A stretch of 36,269 nucleotides of DNA from CAYRLW01 sp964425215 (GCA_964425215.1 CAYRLW010000040.1:1-36269), one strand, 5' to 3'; shown: positions 23,790-31,427, counted from the first letter of the stretch. Notes: a model not told the origin generated them from the sequence alone. Numbers and translations: made by a program.

Positions 23790-24712
23790 TACCGTACTCC
23801 TAAAAGGTGGGCTATCAGCGCCATCCGGACGAACATACCGTACCGGGCTTGTTTAAAATATGCAGCGCGGGGATCCGCATCCACTTCCATGGCGATTTCG
23901 TTAACCCGGGGCAGGGGATGGAGGACGATCAATTCTTTTCTCCCCAACTTCATTTTATCCTGGTCCAGGATATAGCTGTCCTTCAACCGGATATAATCTT
24001 CCTCGTTAAAGAACCGTTCCTTCTGTACCCGGGTCATGTACAGCACGTCCAAGTCTCCCATTACCTTTTCCAGCTTATCCGTTTCCCGATACTCGATCCC
24101 CCGGGGTACCAGAACGTCCTGGATTATATACTCGGGGATCCGCAGTTCCGGCGGTGATACAAAGACCATCCGGTTCCCCGGATACCGGGCAAGCCCCTGG
24201 GCCAGGGAGTGGACGGTTCGGCCAAATTTTAAGTCCCCACAAAAGCCTACCGTTAGTCCCGAAAGGGAACCCCGGAGCCGCCGGATGGTGGCCAGGTCGG
24301 TTAGGGTCTGGGTTGGATGATGGTGTCCCCCGTCCCCCGCGTTGATTACCGGAATATCCGCGTACTGGGAAGCCAAGGTGGCTGCCCCTTCCTTTGGGTT
24401 TCTCATGACGATAAGGTCGGCGTAGCAGGCCACCGTGCGGACCGTATCGGCTAGACTTTCGCCCTTGGCCACCGAACTGGAACTGCTTTCGGCGAACCCT
24501 AGACACGAACCGCCCAGGCGGATCATGGCCGCCTCAAAACTCAGCCGGGTTCGGGTGCTGGGTTCAAAAAAAAGGGTAGCCAGGATCTTTCCCCTACAAG
24601 CATCCCGCAAATAGTCCCCTTCTCTCTCTATCCGCTCTTGGAGGGTAAAGAGTTCTTCCATCTCCTGTACCGTCAGATCCTCCGGTTCGATCACGTGGCG
24701 GGGCTGTTTCAT
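23789..24712 (-). CDS. pyrB: Aspartate carbamoyltransferase catalytic chain
   Basis: A 307-residue ATCase catalytic subunit: carbamoyl phosphate plus aspartate to carbamoyl-aspartate, the committed step. The carbamoyl-phosphate loop FFEPSTRTRLSFE and the HHHPTQTLTDL motif are intact, as are the C-terminal HPLPRVNEI and ARYGMFVRMAL. The length is the same as in E. coli. AGGAGG (24717-24722) lies 4 nt before the ATG, immediately after the attenuator. It is the first structural gene of pyrBICFKDE; carA and carB are not in the window. Confidence 0.97.
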   Translation of the reverse strand: MKQPRHVIEPEDLTVQEMEELFTLQERIEREGDYLRDACRGKILATLFFEPSTRTRLSFEAAMIRLGGSCLGFAESSSSSVAKGESLADTVRTVACYADLIVMRNPKEGAATLASQYADIPVINAGDGGHHHPTQTLTDLATIRRLRGSLSGLTVGFCGDLKFGRTVHSLAQGLARYPGNRMVFVSPPELRIPEYIIQDVLVPRGIEYRETDKLEKVMGDLDVLYMTRVQKERFFNEEDYIRLKDSYILDQDKMKLGRKELIVLHPLPRVNEIAMEVDADPRAAYFKQARYGMFVRMALIAHLLGVR

Positions 24713-24730
24713 AGATCCTCCTCTGGGTAT

Positions 24731-24758
24731 AAAAAAAAGCCGCCCGAAAGGGCGGCTT
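24731..24758 (-). terminator. pyr operon attenuator (intrinsic terminator before pyrB)
   Basis: On the minus strand, AAGCCGCCC, loop TTTC and GGGCGGCTT form a 9-bp stem that runs into eight consecutive T residues. It ends 18 nt before the pyrB ATG. The first two stem bases are part of the leader peptide stop codon TAA (24759-24757), so a ribosome terminating there would block the stem. Confidence 0.9.
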
Positions 24759-24852
24759 AAAATACAAAATTAAAAACGCGGGAAACGGGAATGGCGCCAT
24801 TCCCCCCTGTTCGTGGATGAACCGGTGGACGGGTCTGTTTTGTTTGGACCAT
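24757..24852 (-). CDS. pyrL: pyr operon leader peptide (PyrL-like, 31 residues)
   Basis: A short reading frame beginning MVQTKQTRPP and ending RVFNFVF, found by reading the pyr leader on the minus strand. AGGAGG lies 9 nt before its ATG. Its last codons (GTT TTT AAT TTT GTA TTT TAA) are the U-rich stretch of the transcript, and its stop codon overlaps the attenuator stem. That layout is the one used in enteric pyrBI control, where a ribosome keeping up with a UTP-starved, stalled polymerase prevents termination. The symbol is by analogy; the peptide itself need not be conserved. Confidence 0.75.
   Translation of the reverse strand: MVQTKQTRPPVHPRTGGNGAIPVSRVFNFVF
24787..24804 (-). other. Pause-type RNA hairpin in the pyr leader
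   Basis: GGGAATGGC and GCCATTCCC form a perfect 18-bp palindrome (practical stem of 7 bp, loop GCGC) inside the leader-peptide frame. It lies 10 nt before the U-rich tract, where an RNA hairpin could help polymerase pause at UTP-demanding positions. Confidence 0.6.
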
Positions 24853-24885
24853 GGAAGCTATCCTCCTGCTCGAATAATTGGCGGG

Positions 24886-24914
24886 ATAGTATCATAGTCA
24901 GCCCGTCCTGGCAA
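24886..24914 (-). promoter_or_regulatory. Promoter of the pyrBICFKDE operon
   Basis: On the minus strand, -35 TTGCCA (24914-24909), a 17-nt spacer and -10 TACTAT (24891-24886). The predicted start near 24879 gives an untranslated stretch of about 27 nt before the leader peptide ATG. A run of nine G residues (24915-24923) abuts the -35 box. Confidence 0.7.
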
Positions 24915-24927
24915 GGGGGGGGGTGGC

Positions 24928-25611
24928 TTAACTATAGCGGATCGTATAATTTTTTCCCCGAATTCCGGCAAAGGCTCCCTTGTCTATCAGGACCTGCCGT
25001 TCCCCGTGGACAATCAGCCATTTGTTTCGCGAAAAAAGGAGCCGCCGTTCACCCTCTGCCGATGGATCGATAGGTAGATTTTCGGGAAGCCCCTCGTTGG
25101 TGCCCCTGGGAAGGGCGATAAGGCTTTTAAAGCCCGAATCGGCCACGGCGCAGGGCGAATAGTGGAGGACCAGGGGCTTCAGTTCCAGAGCTCTGCCCCG
25201 GGGAACAAAGAGGCAGACCAGTTTAGAGCTATCGTAACAAAAGTCCGGCTCCAGATCCTCGAACCGGCCTAACAGTAGGGCCTGGTCCGTCAGGGCAATC
25301 AAAACTTCCGGGGATTTATGGTACTCTAGGCCGTTCATCCGGTCGTTCGGTCCCGCCACAAAGCCCAGCTGGGGAGCTACGCCCCCAAAGAACGCGGCCA
25401 AGGCGGAACTTTCTTCCAGGTCTTCCAATTCCTTGACCGAAGCCACGTACCGGTTGGCAGACAGATCGATGGGAACCAGGTCAAAGGCCCGGTCTGCCAA
25501 TCGAGATAATCCTGGAAAATCTATCGTTTTTCCGTATGCGGAAAATTCCCGGTCTTCCGTCTCTATACAGTGTAATTCCGGATTCAAATGCCGAAGCTTT
25601 TGTACGTCCAT
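24928..25611 (-). CDS. DUF4867 family cupin-like protein
   Basis: A 227-residue cytoplasmic protein with the DUF4867 pattern: N-terminal LRHLNPELHCIETEDREF, and a central NGLEYHKSPEVLIALTDQALLLG followed by LFVPRGRALEL and LHYSPCAV, which read as the strands and His/Glu ligands of a cupin-like beta barrel. No catalytic function is established for it that I can state. I recall that homologues occur in sulfoquinovose-degradation clusters of Firmicutes; that memory should be checked. It lies 9 nt after the GH31 sulfoquinovosidase-like gene with a Shine-Dalgarno just past that gene's stop, so the two form an operon and it probably acts on the released sugar. Confidence 0.72.
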   Translation of the reverse strand: MDVQKLRHLNPELHCIETEDREFSAYGKTIDFPGLSRLADRAFDLVPIDLSANRYVASVKELEDLEESSALAAFFGGVAPQLGFVAGPNDRMNGLEYHKSPEVLIALTDQALLLGRFEDLEPDFCYDSSKLVCLFVPRGRALELKPLVLHYSPCAVADSGFKSLIALPRGTNEGLPENLPIDPSAEGERRLLFSRNKWLIVHGERQVLIDKGAFAGIRGKNYTIRYS

Positions 25612-25620
25612 GGTTCCTTC

Positions 25621-27660
25621 CTAAAAATTCTTGCTAAAATACTCCGCCCAGGGCGAAGGGGCCCAATAGAACACCGGGGGTTTTCCCAGCGGCGCGGCTA
25701 CCGTAAGCTCCACGCCCCGAGGATCCTCTACCGTCCATTCTTTGTGGGTCCAAAGCTCGATCCATCTTCCCCGGGGAAGGTGCAGGGCCCGACTGGTGGC
25801 CCCTTCTCGAAGCACCGGGGCCACTAACAGATCCGGTCCCAATAGGTACTGATCCTTCAGGTCCCACGCCGCTGGGTCATCTTCAAAGCGGAGAAAAAGG
25901 GGCGCCATGACCGGTTTTCCGTGGAGGGCATTTTCCCGGACTGCTTCCATAAGATAGTCCTTGAGTAGGACGTGGACCCGGGTCATCCGGGCCAAATGGT
26001 CCAGCGTTTCCCTATCCCCGTCGAATTGCCAATTATCCCCGGGCCTGTTCCCCTCGTGGGTCCGCATCAGGGGACTAAAGGCGGCCTGTTCGGCCCACCG
26101 CATGAACAACTCCTTGGTCCTCTTAAGCCCAAAAAGGGTGGTGTACCCCCCGATATCGCTATGGTGAAGCCCGTGGCCAGAAAGGGCTAGGGAAAGGGCG
26201 GCTGGGATGACCGACGGAAGACCATCATCTTCGGACCAGTCGACGTTCTGATCCCCCGCCCACATCAGGGGACACCACCGTTGGGAAGCGGGCCCTCCGG
26301 CCCGCATAAAAAAGAGCAAATCCCCTTGCTTTCCCGCTTCTTGTATCGCTTCATAATTACACCGAGCCCATAAGGCTGGCCAACGGTTATGGAGCAATTC
26401 GGCGCTTTCTCCGCTGTGGAGTACCGCGTCGGTGGGTAGATACTCCCCAAAATCCGCCATCCACCCGGAAAGGCCAAACTCTATCAAGTTCCGTTTAATA
26501 ATGTCTCGATACCAGGAATAGGCTTCTGGGTTGGTCAGGTCCACGATCCCCGCGTCAAATTCCCCAAAGTCTACCAGGTAAGGTCCCCCCTGGGTGTTGA
26601 GGGCCAGGAATCCCTTTCCCAGGGCCTCCTGATAGAGGCTATGGTCCTTTAAAACGTAGGGATTGATATACCCCAAAAAGCGGACCCCTTCCCGCTTCCA
26701 CTGGGGAATTTTCTCGTCCAGCCGGGGGTACCGTTCCGTATCCCAAAGCCAGTTCCACCGGAGCCGTTGGCCAAAGCTGGTAATCCGTATTCCCTCCCAA
26801 TCCTGGGCCCAGATCCCCGCTACCGGGACCCCCGCCTCCTTGGCTGTCCGTAGTTTTGCATCGCAGACCTCCGTACCCCCTTGAATACCCAGGATTATCC
26901 CATCGTAACACCAGTCGGGAAGTTCTCCCTGCCGGCCAAAGAAATCGTACAGATCCGCCGTTGTTTCCGCCATGGAAGATCCAAAGCCCAGAATTAAACG
27001 GGATGGTAAATCCCAAGCGTAGAGGATATGCCGTTGGGGATCGGAAAAATCGAAGATTGTATAGGCGCTGGTGTCCAAATAGGCCCAAAAGCGGCGGGAA
27101 GAAATAAAACTTGTTTGGGGGAAGAAGGTCCAAAAATAATCGCCCCCAGCACCCTCGGCCACATCCGCCTGCCAGGTTATCAGGGTCTTTTTATTTCTTC
27201 CCACCCCCTGTTCGCTGGTCCATAGGGGAAACGTTCTTCCCCGCAGGTTAAGGTAACTGAACTGTTCTCCACAACCATACACCCGTTCCGTCGCCTCCGC
27301 TACCAGATTGAAGCGCCACCGGTTTAGGTCTTTAAAGGGGGTGGAAAAGGAAAACTCTAGTCGTCCCTGGCGTACCGAAATTTGGACAGTCACTTCGTAG
27401 GTTTGGGGCCGGGAAAATTTAAGGGTTACCGAATCGATCTGACGATCTAAAAGCTCCACCTTCCGCAGGGCTACCAACTCTTCTAGTTGTTCGCTAACCT
27501 GAAAATTTCCCCGGAACATCTCAAAATTACCCTTTCCTAGACCCGCGCTGACAAAGGGTTTGGAAGGGGAATGGCGGAGCACTAGGATACCCCTACAGTA
27601 AAGGGATAAAACATCTCCTGAATACGCTACTTCCAAGATGTTGGTTGACCGGTCTGGCAT
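25621..27660 (-). CDS. yihQ: GH31 sulfoquinovosidase (YihQ-like)
   Basis: A 679-residue GH31 enzyme, very close in motif order and length to E. coli YihQ (678 residues). The catalytic nucleophile is Asp403 (GWMADFGEY) and the acid is Asp470 (WAGDQNVDWS). The residues known to bind the sulfonate of sulfoquinovose, Gln288, Arg301, Trp304 and Tyr508 in YihQ, appear here as Gln286 (WAQDW), Arg299 and Trp302 (GQRLRWNW) and Tyr506 (DIGGYTTLF), all with the same -2 offset. Ordinary alpha-glucosidases lack this set. It should hydrolyse sulfoquinovosyl glycerides to sulfoquinovose; no signal peptide is seen, so it acts inside the cell. The downstream steps (isomerase, aldolase or transaldolase, exporter) are not in the window. 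Confidence 0.92.
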   Translation of the reverse strand: MPDRSTNILEVAYSGDVLSLYCRGILVLRHSPSKPFVSAGLGKGNFEMFRGNFQVSEQLEELVALRKVELLDRQIDSVTLKFSRPQTYEVTVQISVRQGRLEFSFSTPFKDLNRWRFNLVAEATERVYGCGEQFSYLNLRGRTFPLWTSEQGVGRNKKTLITWQADVAEGAGGDYFWTFFPQTSFISSRRFWAYLDTSAYTIFDFSDPQRHILYAWDLPSRLILGFGSSMAETTADLYDFFGRQGELPDWCYDGIILGIQGGTEVCDAKLRTAKEAGVPVAGIWAQDWEGIRITSFGQRLRWNWLWDTERYPRLDEKIPQWKREGVRFLGYINPYVLKDHSLYQEALGKGFLALNTQGGPYLVDFGEFDAGIVDLTNPEAYSWYRDIIKRNLIEFGLSGWMADFGEYLPTDAVLHSGESAELLHNRWPALWARCNYEAIQEAGKQGDLLFFMRAGGPASQRWCPLMWAGDQNVDWSEDDGLPSVIPAALSLALSGHGLHHSDIGGYTTLFGLKRTKELFMRWAEQAAFSPLMRTHEGNRPGDNWQFDGDRETLDHLARMTRVHVLLKDYLMEAVRENALHGKPVMAPLFLRFEDDPAAWDLKDQYLLGPDLLVAPVLREGATSRALHLPRGRWIELWTHKEWTVEDPRGVELTVAAPLGKPPVFYWAPSPWAEYFSKNF

Positions 27661-27677
27661 AACAATCCCCTTGATAA

Positions 27678-27722
27678 TTACTTACTAAAAGTAAGTAAAA
27701 CACAGCGGAGCTACTCCGTCAA
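27678..27722 (-). promoter_or_regulatory. Promoter and 21-bp palindromic operator of the sulfoquinovosidase operon
   Basis: At 27678-27698, TTACTTACT and AGTAAGTAA are perfect 9-bp arms around AAA. On the minus strand, -35 TTGACG (27722-27717), a 17-nt spacer and -10 TTTACT (27699-27694) put the -10 box on the edge of this palindrome, so a bound protein would repress. The arm sequence resembles HxlR/MarR-type operators, but no regulator is encoded nearby. A CGGAG/CTCCG inverted repeat sits in the spacer. Confidence 0.6.
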
Positions 27723-27739
27723 GATCAATGGAATAGTTT

Positions 27740-30073
27740 TTAGTCCAGGGGCCTTGGCTTCTGTAACCCGTGAGCCGCCTTTATGGGCTCCGGATTGGGA
27801 ATTTCATCGTAGCGGCCCCCATTATTCCAAAAGGTCAAGCCACCGTTTCCCGCGTCTTTAACCCCGGCTACTTCCTTTCGTACGTAGTCGGCGTTGTAGT
27901 ACTTTCGGTCGTACGCCACGTTCATGTAAAAAGATTGTACGTAAGGCCTTACGACGATTTTCCCCCGGGCGATGCGGTCGGTTCTTTGGATTCCCTGGTA
28001 GTAGATTCGATAGGGGCGCTGGTCCTCTGGAGGATTGGCCAAAAAGGTCTGTTCAAAGTGGCTGGGATAGTACATGGGACAGATGACGTCCACGTAGCGC
28101 GACAGGATTTCCACCTCCTGGCCTGTGCGAGCCGCCGTACGGTACCACCCGTTGGCCCCATAGATATCGACGGAGATGGGGGCCGACACGTGGGAACGTA
28201 CATGGTTCATAAACGAGATAATAGCGCTTTCCATATCCATCCCCGGATCCTTCCAACGGTAACGAGCGTCGGAAAGGTTGATCCCGTCGGTGGGAAAACG
28301 GATATAATCGAATTGAATTTCGTCAAAACCCCGTTCATGTAGTTCCTGGGCAATGGAAGCGATGTAGTCCCACACCTCTTCCGAGTAGGGATCCACCCAC
28401 CGTTCGTCGTAGTAGGTCCGCTGGATCTCCGGACCTGTTTTCCCGGTAGTAGTTCCGTTGACGGATCCGGCGGCACTGCCGTTTGAAACCCCGTTAGAGG
28501 TTTCTGCGGAGGTTGGGTTCGAGGTTCCGTATGCGACCGGATCGTCGTTCTGGGGAAGGCCGGAGGGACGTTCTGCGGACCCGCCGGCAGACGGAGATCC
28601 GCCGGCAGACGACGACGGAGAAAGCGCTGGCGGGGTTTCGGTCTTTTTTTTGGTTTCGTAGTACCCCACCCAGGGGACATTGTTTACCCCGTCCCAAACG
28701 GCGTACTTTCCCCCCTCTTTTTTAGCCAATTCGGGGTCCTTAAACACCACGATCCGGGCTACCAAGTACACCCCGTGGGCCTTTAGGGTGGACACCAGGG
28801 ACTCCACATCCACCGGATTAAAGACCCGACCCTTGGCGGCGATGGCCGGATTTTTGGGGGTAAACCGAAGTCGGCCATAATCATCCTTCATGTCGATGAC
28901 CGCCATGTTCAGCTTTTTTTCGTCGATCAGGGACAGATACGGGGCCAGAAGTTTGGGTGTCAGGGTGTGATTTACCGGAAGGTACAAACCCCGCTTTCCC
29001 TCCGCCAGGGATCGATTGGTATTTGGGGCGTTGGAGCTCCGATTGACCTGCCACAATTCCGAAAGGCCCGATGCATTGGTATCGTCGGATTGGTAATAGG
29101 TGACTTCTTGCCCTATTTTTGTGGCGAGGGCCCTAATATGGTCGGTTATGTCCGATCTTTCTTGGAAAATTGGCGTTGGGTCCTCCGCCTTGGGATTGTT
29201 GGATCCGTCGGAAAGGGTCACCTGGGATACCCGATTTTCTTGTACGAATTGGAGTGTCTTTCCCTGGATGCTCAGGGAGTCCACGGTGCCAAAATTGTCA
29301 CCCTCCGACCAAAGGGGGATAAAGGTTTTCGCCTTCCAGTCTAAGCGGTATATCCGACCTCTAAAGGATTGACCCGCGAATACCTGGGCCCCTTGACCTT
29401 CCGGGGCGTTAGGCTCGCTATCTTGTACGGCGAAACAGGAAACCTCATCGGGATTTTCGGTGGTTTCCAGATTTTCCAAGCCCTTATTGAGGATCGTCCA
29501 TTTTGCTCCCGGTGTATCGGCTTCCAGGTAGTAGACCCCGTAAATAGCGTGGGAAACAAATACGGTCACGGTCGGTAATTCCGCCACAGCTACGGCCCGA
29601 ATCCCGTTGGTCTTGGCGGGGGGGAACCCTAGACTCTTCCACGTTTTTCCCCCGTCCCGGGTAAGGAACACCGTATCCCTGGTTGCGGTAACCCAGATGG
29701 AAGGCCTCTGGGGATCCCTGGCTAAATCCTTCAGGTCCTGGGTAACCCGCACAAAGGATTTTTTTCCGTTTTCGTACGTTTTAATCACCTTGACCGGTAG
29801 GCCTTGGTTTGCGCTTTCCCAGTTTTGTAAATCGGCGGAGTAGTAAATTCCCCGGTCGCTGAGGATGGTATACGATCCCTCCGGGGAAAGAGGTGATCGA
29901 GGAAGAACTTTTTTGATGGCCCCTTCCGTCCACAGGGGCGTTACGGTTCCATCGGCGGAAAGGCTGTATAAACCCCGATCGGTCCCCACGAGGGAGAGGG
30001 GAGCAGGGGGCTGGGTTTGGGCAAAGCCGAAGGTAGCGATGAAGATAATCCAGAAGAAATAACGTACACGCAT
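27740..30073 (-). CDS. Secreted beta-propeller plus DUF4015 glycoside hydrolase-like protein
   Basis: A 777-residue exported protein with a signal peptide (about 1-18, ending GFAQ). Residues about 25-340 carry repeated strand patterns with BNR/sialidase-like pieces (RDTVFLTRDGGKTWKSLG) and look like a propeller. From about 365 to 760 it matches DUF4015, a putative TIM-barrel glycoside hydrolase family: GLYLPVNH, NMAVIDMKDDYGRL, FDEIQFDYIRFPTDG, VDIYG and ICPMYYPSHF are its hallmark strands. A Ser/Gly/Thr-rich linker of roughly 60-70 residues (about 490-560) interrupts the domain and contains an 18-bp in-frame tandem repeat (SAGGSP/SAGGSA). The substrate is unknown; a cell-wall or capsular polysaccharide is the usual guess for the family. 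It is transcribed separately from the sulfoquinovosidase operon below it. Confidence 0.8.
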   Translation of the reverse strand: MRVRYFFWIIFIATFGFAQTQPPAPLSLVGTDRGLYSLSADGTVTPLWTEGAIKKVLPRSPLSPEGSYTILSDRGIYYSADLQNWESANQGLPVKVIKTYENGKKSFVRVTQDLKDLARDPQRPSIWVTATRDTVFLTRDGGKTWKSLGFPPAKTNGIRAVAVAELPTVTVFVSHAIYGVYYLEADTPGAKWTILNKGLENLETTENPDEVSCFAVQDSEPNAPEGQGAQVFAGQSFRGRIYRLDWKAKTFIPLWSEGDNFGTVDSLSIQGKTLQFVQENRVSQVTLSDGSNNPKAEDPTPIFQERSDITDHIRALATKIGQEVTYYQSDDTNASGLSELWQVNRSSNAPNTNRSLAEGKRGLYLPVNHTLTPKLLAPYLSLIDEKKLNMAVIDMKDDYGRLRFTPKNPAIAAKGRVFNPVDVESLVSTLKAHGVYLVARIVVFKDPELAKKEGGKYAVWDGVNNVPWVGYYETKKKTETPPALSPSSSAGGSPSAGGSAERPSGLPQNDDPVAYGTSNPTSAETSNGVSNGSAAGSVNGTTTGKTGPEIQRTYYDERWVDPYSEEVWDYIASIAQELHERGFDEIQFDYIRFPTDGINLSDARYRWKDPGMDMESAIISFMNHVRSHVSAPISVDIYGANGWYRTAARTGQEVEILSRYVDVICPMYYPSHFEQTFLANPPEDQRPYRIYYQGIQRTDRIARGKIVVRPYVQSFYMNVAYDRKYYNADYVRKEVAGVKDAGNGGLTFWNNGGRYDEIPNPEPIKAAHGLQKPRPLD

Positions 30074-30178
30074 GACCTTACCCTACCGTAATAACTAAAT
30101 TTTGAAAAGCCGGTTCAGCGATCCTGCAAACTATCTGAGCACCCCTTTTTTGGGTATACACGAAGCTTTTTTTCCACG

Positions 30179-30258
30179 TATAATTATGGGGTTCATTATA
30201 GGTACGTTGAATAGATGATTCTGAAGAGAGCGTTGCGCGAAGAAAAGAGACCTTCGCG
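30179..30258 (+). promoter_or_regulatory. pfk promoter -10 box and structured 5' UTR
   Basis: A perfect -10 TATAAT is at 30179-30184; no convincing -35 was found 17-18 nt upstream. The predicted transcript has a 5' UTR of about 115 nt containing the hairpin CGCGAAG (30236-30242) / CTTCGCG (30252-30258) on a 9-nt loop. No known riboswitch was recognised. Bases 30074-30178 hold only AT-rich promoter-like sequence for the divergent DUF4015 gene. Confidence 0.45.
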
Positions 30259-30304
30259 TAATTACAAATTGGCGAACGATTATGCGGTTCAGGAGGGTTC
30301 GTGG

Positions 30305-31408
30305 ATGGGAAACTCAAAAAGCGCTACCAAGACCTTTGGAATTTTAACCTCCGGGGGGGATTGTCCCGGTCTAAACGCCGCCATCCGGGGAGTCTGTCGG
30401 GCGGCCCACGATCGGTATAATATGACCGTAATCGGCATCGCCAACGGGTACCGGGGGCTCATCGACGCCGACGCCCGGCTCCTGCGGCCGGAGGATTTTT
30501 CCGGCATATTGACCCGGGGCGGAACCATTTTGGGAACCAGTCGGGAAAAACCCTTTAAAACAAAAGATGGGGAGTACGACGCCGATGTGGGAAAGGATAA
30601 GGTCGAAATAATCAAAGAAAATTATAGAAAGTTGAACCTGGATTGCCTGGTGGTTTTAGGGGGCAACGGAACAAATACCACCGGATACCTGCTTTCCCAA
30701 GAGGGACTCAACGTGGTGGGGCTTCCTAAAACCATCGATAACGATATTGTGGGTACCGACATGACCTTTGGGTTCCATTCCGCCGTTTCCATCGCCACGG
30801 AGGCCATAGACCGACTCCATTCCACCGCCCACAGCCACAATCGGGTCATGGTGATAGAATTGATGGGTCACAAAGCCGGGTGGCTTTCCCTGTACGCGGG
30901 GGTTGCCGGCGGCGGGGATATCATTTTAATACCCGAAATTCCTTACGACATGGATGCTATTTCCCGGCACCTCTTAAAACGAGCCCGGGATGGAAAGAGT
31001 TTTTCTATCGTCGTGGTCGCCGAAGGGGCCGTGTCGGTGGAAGAATCAAAAATGGATAAAAAGGATAGGAAAAAATACCGGGAACGGACGGCAAAACCTT
31101 CCATAGGATACCGGGTAGCCAGGGAGATCGAAGGGACCACGGGAATGGAAACCCGGGTAACCGTTCTGGGCTATTTACAGCGGGGCGGAATCCCCAGTCC
31201 CTGGGACCGGGTTTTAGCCACCACCTTTGGGACCGCCGCGGCGGATCTGTTAGCCCGGGGGGAATACGGAAAGATGGTGTGTCTCCACGGCAACGACGTG
31301 GCCTCCGTGGACCTAAGCGAACCCGCCGGCCGGGTAAAATCGGTGCCCCCCGATCATTTTATGATCGACACCGCCCGATCGGTGGGAACCTGTATGGGAA
31401 CCGAATAG
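30305..31408 (+). CDS. pfkA: 6-phosphofructokinase, mixed-substrate group
   Basis: A 367-residue PFK-A family enzyme phosphorylating fructose 6-phosphate. The start at 30305 (MGNSKSATKTFG) is chosen for AGGAGG 8 nt upstream; the frame is open from 30215, but the extra 30 residues look non-conserved. The N-terminal GILTSGGDCPGLNAAIRG, GGNGT and PKTIDND motifs are present. In E. coli numbering, Gly at 104 favours ATP while Lys at 124 is the PPi-type residue, the hallmark of the mixed-substrate (group III) enzymes; Asp103 is replaced by Asn. The phosphoryl donor (ATP or PPi) cannot be settled from sequence. It converges on the kinase gene with a 9-nt gap. Confidence 0.9.
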   Translation: MGNSKSATKTFGILTSGGDCPGLNAAIRGVCRAAHDRYNMTVIGIANGYRGLIDADARLLRPEDFSGILTRGGTILGTSREKPFKTKDGEYDADVGKDKVEIIKENYRKLNLDCLVVLGGNGTNTTGYLLSQEGLNVVGLPKTIDNDIVGTDMTFGFHSAVSIATEAIDRLHSTAHSHNRVMVIELMGHKAGWLSLYAGVAGGGDIILIPEIPYDMDAISRHLLKRARDGKSFSIVVVAEGAVSVEESKMDKKDRKKYRERTAKPSIGYRVAREIEGTTGMETRVTVLGYLQRGGIPSPWDRVLATTFGTAAADLLARGEYGKMVCLHGNDVASVDLSEPAGRVKSVPPDHFMIDTARSVGTCMGTE

Positions 31409-31412
31409 AAAG

Positions 31413-31427
31413 CCCCCTCAAAGGGGG
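31413..31427. terminator. GC hairpin between convergent pfk and kinase genes
   Basis: CCCCCT, loop CAA and AGGGGG form a 6-bp stem overlapping the kinase stop codon. No U tract; it may terminate weakly or protect 3' ends in both directions. Confidence 0.35.

Noticed and set aside
24731..24880. PyrR-binding or riboswitch control of the pyr operon.
   Set aside because: No pyrR is in the operon and no aptamer-like or alternative anti-antiterminator fold is apparent; the leader peptide, U tract and terminator fit pyrBI-type control better.
25621..27660. Annotation as a plain alpha-glucosidase.
   Set aside because: GH31 family membership is right, but the Gln286, Arg299, Trp302 and Tyr506 set is that of sulfoquinovosidases.
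30215..30304. Longer N-terminus for the phosphofructokinase.
   Set aside because: The 30 extra residues lack family similarity, while AGGAGG sits 8 nt before the ATG at 30305; treated as 5' UTR.
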